Assembly: GCA_030824075.1 (NCBI GenBank)
Contig: JAVBYJ010000022.1
Location: forward strand, 1 to 64,000
Source of the DNA: Geothrix sp.
Lineage (GTDB): Bacteria > Acidobacteriota > Holophagae > Holophagales > Holophagaceae
Length of the DNA: 64,000 nucleotides
Reading direction: 5' to 3'
The notes beneath the pieces are model-generated. The model was not told the origin of the DNA, searched no databases, and was given only the letters and a program-made list of their open reading frames with translations. This document shows, piece after piece, positions 60,657 to 64,000 of this stretch (positions within the stretch are counted from its first letter, which is position 1; each line of letters opens with the position of its first letter). The translations under genes were made by a program, and so were the position numbers.

Positions 60657-61792
60657 AACAGGCTCAGGACAGGGTCATCCTCGCGGCCCGCAGACTGCCC
60701 CAGGGCCGCTACGGCGGCAGTCTGGCAGGGCTCGGCGCCGTCAGCCTTGGCCTGACGGCGGTGGATGGACTCCTCGAGGACCCTGCCCTGCCCCGGCCCG
60801 GAAGTTTGTTCTGGGGCATGGCCCGCAGCCATACCCAGGGCATGAACCCCGCCCGCACTCTGGCTCTGAAGGCAGGCCTGCCTCACGATACCCCCGCCTT
60901 CACGATCAACATGGCCTGCGGTTCCAGCCTCCAGGCGCTCATCCTGGCGGCCCAGCGGCTGACGGGCAGCCAGGCACCGATCCTCGTCGGCGGAAGCGAG
61001 GCCATGTCCGACACGCCTCATCTGCTGCCGGGGCTGCGCTGGGGCTTCCGCATGGGCCACCGCCAGCTTCCGGACGTCATGCATCAGGATGGCCTGCGCT
61101 GCCCTGTCACCGGCCTTCTGATGGGCGAGACCATTGAGCGGCTGGTGCGGAAACGCGGCATCACCCGGGAAGAAGCCGACGCCTGGGCGGCCGAGGGCCA
61201 TCTTCGAGCGGCCGCGGCGGACTTCCGTGCGGAAATTCTGGCCCATCCGAAGCTCCATCAGGACGAGACCATCCGACCCGAGACCACGGCGGGAACCCTG
61301 GCTCGGCTCGCCCCGGTCTTCGATCCCCAAGGCCAGGTCACTTCAGGAAATGCCTCGGCCCTGTCGGATGGCGCCGCCGCTGTGCTTCTCGCGCGGCGGG
61401 ACCAGGCGGGGGCTGCGGCGCCCCTGGCCCGAATCCTGGGCTGGAGCGAGGTGGGCGTGGACCCGCTGGACATGGGCGAGGCCCCCGTCCCAGCCGTGCA
61501 GCGCCTTCTCGCGGCCCATGGGATGACCGTGGGGGACATCGACCTGTGGGAATTGAACGAGGCCTTCTCGGCCCAGCTGCTCGTCTGCGAGCGACAGCTT
61601 TCGATTCCGCCGGAGCGGCTGAACGTGGCCGGAGGTGGCGTAGCACTTGGTCATCCCATCGGAGCCACGGGCGCGCGCATCGTCTGCACCCTGGTGCACC
61701 AGCTGAGACAGCGGGGTGGCGGACTGGGCGTGGCCACCCTCGGGATCGGCGGAGGGCTGGGGCTGGCTGTGCTGATCGAAACGGAAGCCTAG
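60653..61792 (+). CDS. Thiolase-family protein lacking the second catalytic cysteine
   Basis: 379 residues from the ATG at 60653, which overlaps the upstream stop. The thiolase fold is clear: nucleophile Cys89 in INMACGSSLQAL, DLWELNEAFSAQLLVCERQL (20) near 300 and GGGVALGHPIGATGARI near 325 with the catalytic His. The last motif, normally CIGGGxG, reads TLGIGGGLGLAV with Gly364 in the place of the acid/base Cys (Cys378 of the Zoogloea enzyme). The protein is also slightly shorter than the usual ~392 residues. It may bind acyl-CoA or use a different proton donor. The next gene, converging, is an acyl-activating enzyme. Confidence 0.88.
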   Translation: MKQAQDRVILAARRLPQGRYGGSLAGLGAVSLGLTAVDGLLEDPALPRPGSLFWGMARSHTQGMNPARTLALKAGLPHDTPAFTINMACGSSLQALILAAQRLTGSQAPILVGGSEAMSDTPHLLPGLRWGFRMGHRQLPDVMHQDGLRCPVTGLLMGETIERLVRKRGITREEADAWAAEGHLRAAAADFRAEILAHPKLHQDETIRPETTAGTLARLAPVFDPQGQVTSGNASALSDGAAAVLLARRDQAGAAAPLARILGWSEVGVDPLDMGEAPVPAVQRLLAAHGMTVGDIDLWELNEAFSAQLLVCERQLSIPPERLNVAGGGVALGHPIGATGARIVCTLVHQLRQRGGGLGVATLGIGGGLGLAVLIETEA

Positions 61793-64000
61793 ACAACCGC
61801 CTCGGCCAGCAGGGCCTTCAGCGCCCGATAGTCCGTCTTGCCGGTGCCCAAGGTCGGGATCTGGTCAATCTGGCGAACCACGCGGATGTTATGCAAGGAA
61901 GAGAGTCCAGCGGCGCGGATCGCCGCATTGGCCTCGTCCCGGAGGATGCCCGCCACCGAGAACAAGATCAGATCCGGATTCAAGTCCTCCAGCGAGGCTT
62001 CCACGGCGAGGAGGGGCTCTGTCTCCTCCTCGCCCTGGAAGCGCCGGGAAAGCGCTTCCTCGATGGCCGGCAGGGACACCATCTCGCCGCCCAGTTTCAC
62101 GAAACGCTTGAGCCGACCAGAGAATACGAGAACGCCACGATCCTGGTAGACAAGATCCCCGGTGCGATACCAGTCGCGACCCTCGAAGGTCTCGAACGGT
62201 GATTCGACATCAGGATTGAGGTAGCCGGAGAAGATGCTGGGGCCCCGCACCAGGAGCATGCCCGGCTGCCCCGGGTCGACCCGGCGACCCGTCTCCAGGT
62301 CCACGATGGCCCACTCCACCGACAGCAGGGGCCTGCCGATGCTTCCATTTCGGGGGTCGTCCTCCCGGTTGACCGAAACCACAGGCGAGCATTCGGTGAT
62401 GCCGTAGCCTTCGAGCACCGTGGTCTTTGGCCAGCGCCGGGCCAGGGTGGCGTAGACCTGTTCGGGGCACTTCTCCGCACCGGACACCACGATTCTCAGC
62501 GACTCCAGGTGCCGATCCTCCGCCACGCGCAGGATGCCCCCGAGGAAGGTCGGCGTCCCCACCAGCAGCGTGGCGTGATAGGCCTCGATGATTCGAGCCA
62601 GCATGCGGCCTTCGGTGGGATTGGGGTGATAGACGACGCGGAGCCCCACCAGCAGCGGCAGGATGGTGGTGGTGGTGAGTCCGAAGGCATGGAAGGGCGG
62701 CAGGCAGCCCATGACCCGTTCATCCTGGCGGAAGTTCAGAGCCTGGGCCGCGTCCCGGATGTTCGCCAGGATGTTCCCGTGGGTCAGCGGCACGGCCTTG
62801 GGGTGGCTTTCACTCCCGCTGGTGAACAGAACCGCCGCCGTATCGGGGGGGCGCGCCACCAAGAGGGACGTCCAGTTGAAGCGGGCCTGGAAAGCCGCGA
62901 CCAGCTTCGTGGCAAGGGTGATCTTCTTGCCGGCCTCGTCGAGCAGGAGCAGACGGCTCTTCACCGCAGAAAGATCAACTCCCTGGGCGTCCAACCGGTT
63001 GACGAGGGTGGACACCGTGATGACATGTTGAACACCCACCAGATCCAGGCCATAGCCCATGCTTCGGGCTCCTGCGGTCCAGTTCACCAGCACCGGGATC
63101 TTTCCGGCGAAGAGCAGGGCCAGGTAAAGGATGCTGGCCCCCCCCGAAGCCGGCAGCATGAGGCCCACGTGGGTGCCGTCCAGAGCCTCGAAGATGGGCT
63201 TCAGAACCATGATCGCCGTGATGACATCCCGATACGTCTTCACCCCACCGGTCTGATCCGCCATCACCACGCGCCCGGGATCTCGTCGAGCCTGCTTGAG
63301 GAACACCTCGGGGATGGTGTCGCCGTCGGGCATTTCGATGGGAAGGTCGGTGCGGGTGTGGAACCAGGCATGGGGAACCGCCTTGAGTTCGCCTTGGCGC
63401 AGGGACACGGCGGCACCAGTGGCGGCCAGCAGGAGGTCGGACACGGTCTGCAGGGAGGCCGGATCGCTGCATGAGTACCCGTAGGCCCGCTGGAGCCAGA
63501 GCTCCAATTCGCGGTGGCCGAGGGCGTCCAGGTCCAGGTCCGTGACCAAGTGGTGGGTCTCCTGGATGTCGAGGTGGCCTGTGACTTCCTGCAGATGGCG
63601 TCGTACCGCATCTCGCACTTGGGGCGGCACGGCGCGGGGATTGCCTTCCACCCTTGGCCGAGGCGGCTCGGGAAGGGTTCGGGGGGCGTGATCCTTCCAG
63701 ATCAGATAGGGCACGAAGGTCCGGGGTGTGGCCTCGAGGTTCAACCGGGCCTCCAGGACCCGGTTGACGGCCTGGCGCCCTTGGGCCAGCGGCAGATCGA
63801 GGATCTCCTCGAAGGCCACCTGCACCTCGCGTCTGGGCATGAGGAACAGGGCATTGGCTGCGAGGTACCCAAAGCTCTTCAGGAGTTCCACGCCAACGGA
63901 GGGACGTCGGCCAGAGGCAGCGCTGAACCGGCTGCCCCAGAGGCCCCGCAGCCGAATCACCACCACCCGGGCTCCTGGAGCCTGGCGGAGGATCGCCGCC
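61789..64000 (-). CDS. Aas-like acyltransferase/acyl-activating enzyme (cut by window edge)
   Basis: At least 736 residues; the open frame runs past the right edge, so the N-terminal part is missing. The first visible ~60 residues (VVIRLRGLWGSRFSAASGR) match the end of a PlsC-type lysophospholipid acyltransferase. Residues ~114-185 after the first in-window GTG resemble an acyl-carrier domain. The C-terminal ~530 residues are an AMP-forming acyl-CoA/acyl-ACP synthetase: LFTSGSESHPKAVPLTHGNI (20), VLEGYGITECSPVVS, DWYRTGDLV and the late LGTGKTDYRALK. Such fusions re-acylate lysophospholipids with activated fatty acid. The carrier-like part lacks the phosphopantetheine Ser (DAL in place of DSL). 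Its stop codon interlocks with the thiolase stop in CTAG. Confidence 0.85.
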   Translation of the reverse strand, partial: AAILRQAPGARVVVIRLRGLWGSRFSAASGRRPSVGVELLKSFGYLAANALFLMPRREVQVAFEEILDLPLAQGRQAVNRVLEARLNLEATPRTFVPYLIWKDHAPRTLPEPPRPRVEGNPRAVPPQVRDAVRRHLQEVTGHLDIQETHHLVTDLDLDALGHRELELWLQRAYGYSCSDPASLQTVSDLLLAATGAAVSLRQGELKAVPHAWFHTRTDLPIEMPDGDTIPEVFLKQARRDPGRVVMADQTGGVKTYRDVITAIMVLKPIFEALDGTHVGLMLPASGGASILYLALLFAGKIPVLVNWTAGARSMGYGLDLVGVQHVITVSTLVNRLDAQGVDLSAVKSRLLLLDEAGKKITLATKLVAAFQARFNWTSLLVARPPDTAAVLFTSGSESHPKAVPLTHGNILANIRDAAQALNFRQDERVMGCLPPFHAFGLTTTTILPLLVGLRVVYHPNPTEGRMLARIIEAYHATLLVGTPTFLGGILRVAEDRHLESLRIVVSGAEKCPEQVYATLARRWPKTTVLEGYGITECSPVVSVNREDDPRNGSIGRPLLSVEWAIVDLETGRRVDPGQPGMLLVRGPSIFSGYLNPDVESPFETFEGRDWYRTGDLVYQDRGVLVFSGRLKRFVKLGGEMVSLPAIEEALSRRFQGEEETEPLLAVEASLEDLNPDLILFSVAGILRDEANAAIRAAGLSSLHNIRVVRQIDQIPTLGTGKTDYRALKALLAEAVV

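Overview
The window looks like chromosomal DNA of a GC-rich (about 65% GC by eye), Gram-negative, flagellated or piliated bacterium. A complete pilMNOPQ cluster, an outer-membrane secretin, a chemoreceptor with a c-type haem motif, CheX and many periplasmic sensors fit a Holophaga/Geothrix-type member of the Acidobacteriota. This placement is inferred from gene content and protein style, not proven. Nearly all the sequence is coding, in short operons with frequent ATGA or TGATG overlaps. No phage, plasmid, CRISPR array or rRNA operon was seen.

Layout. 1-5.5 kb: end of a 5'-nucleotidase gene, a fused ftcD, a solitary secreted Cache protein divergent from a haem-type chemoreceptor, and an RluA-like protein. 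5.5-13.4 kb: a 1345-residue hybrid histidine kinase, then an ABC-F ATPase coupled to a large MscS-type channel, and a small Cys-rich secreted protein. 13.4-19.5 kb: proline dehydrogenase, tRNA-Lys(CTT), trpS, an M50 protease, an ALDH-fold protein without its catalytic Cys, and a second histidine kinase. 19.4-31 kb: tlyA-mltG, an amino-acid permease with a saccharopine-dehydrogenase-like enzyme, rapZ, secA, ndk and proS. Two related 335/336-bp mobile elements with terminal inverted repeats lie here in opposite orientation. 31-40.4 kb: yqeY, cheX, two ferredoxins, thiL-DUF2062-ybaB-recR, photolyase, dodecin, AlgH/YqgE, mogA and purE.

40.4-45.6 kb: an amidase, a two-gene RdgC-like pair and a PP2C phosphatase in one overlapping operon, divergent from a degenerate 3-hydroxyacyl-CoA dehydrogenase and two tiny genes. 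45.7-52.1 kb: pilQ-P-O-N-M, preceded on the same strand by a second PP2C phosphatase and a DnaJ-TPR protein. 52.2-56.6 kb: gatA, a 2-oxo-acid dehydrogenase E2 and dnaB. 56.7-64 kb: a 1.1-kb-residue-scale lipoprotein, a SanA/YdcF protein, a thiolase without its second catalytic Cys, and an Aas-like acyltransferase/acyl-activating enzyme that runs off the right edge.

The most interesting observations are the pair of TA-flanked miniature elements. In both copies one end rebuilds the TAG stop codon of the neighbouring gene, and one copy supplies the Shine-Dalgarno sequence of the gene after it. A second theme is a run of enzyme-fold proteins (ALDH, thiolase, hydroxyacyl-CoA dehydrogenase, RluA, RapZ, an ACP-like domain) whose normally essential residue is replaced. 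No complete, clearly new multi-gene system (defence, biosynthetic or otherwise) was found.
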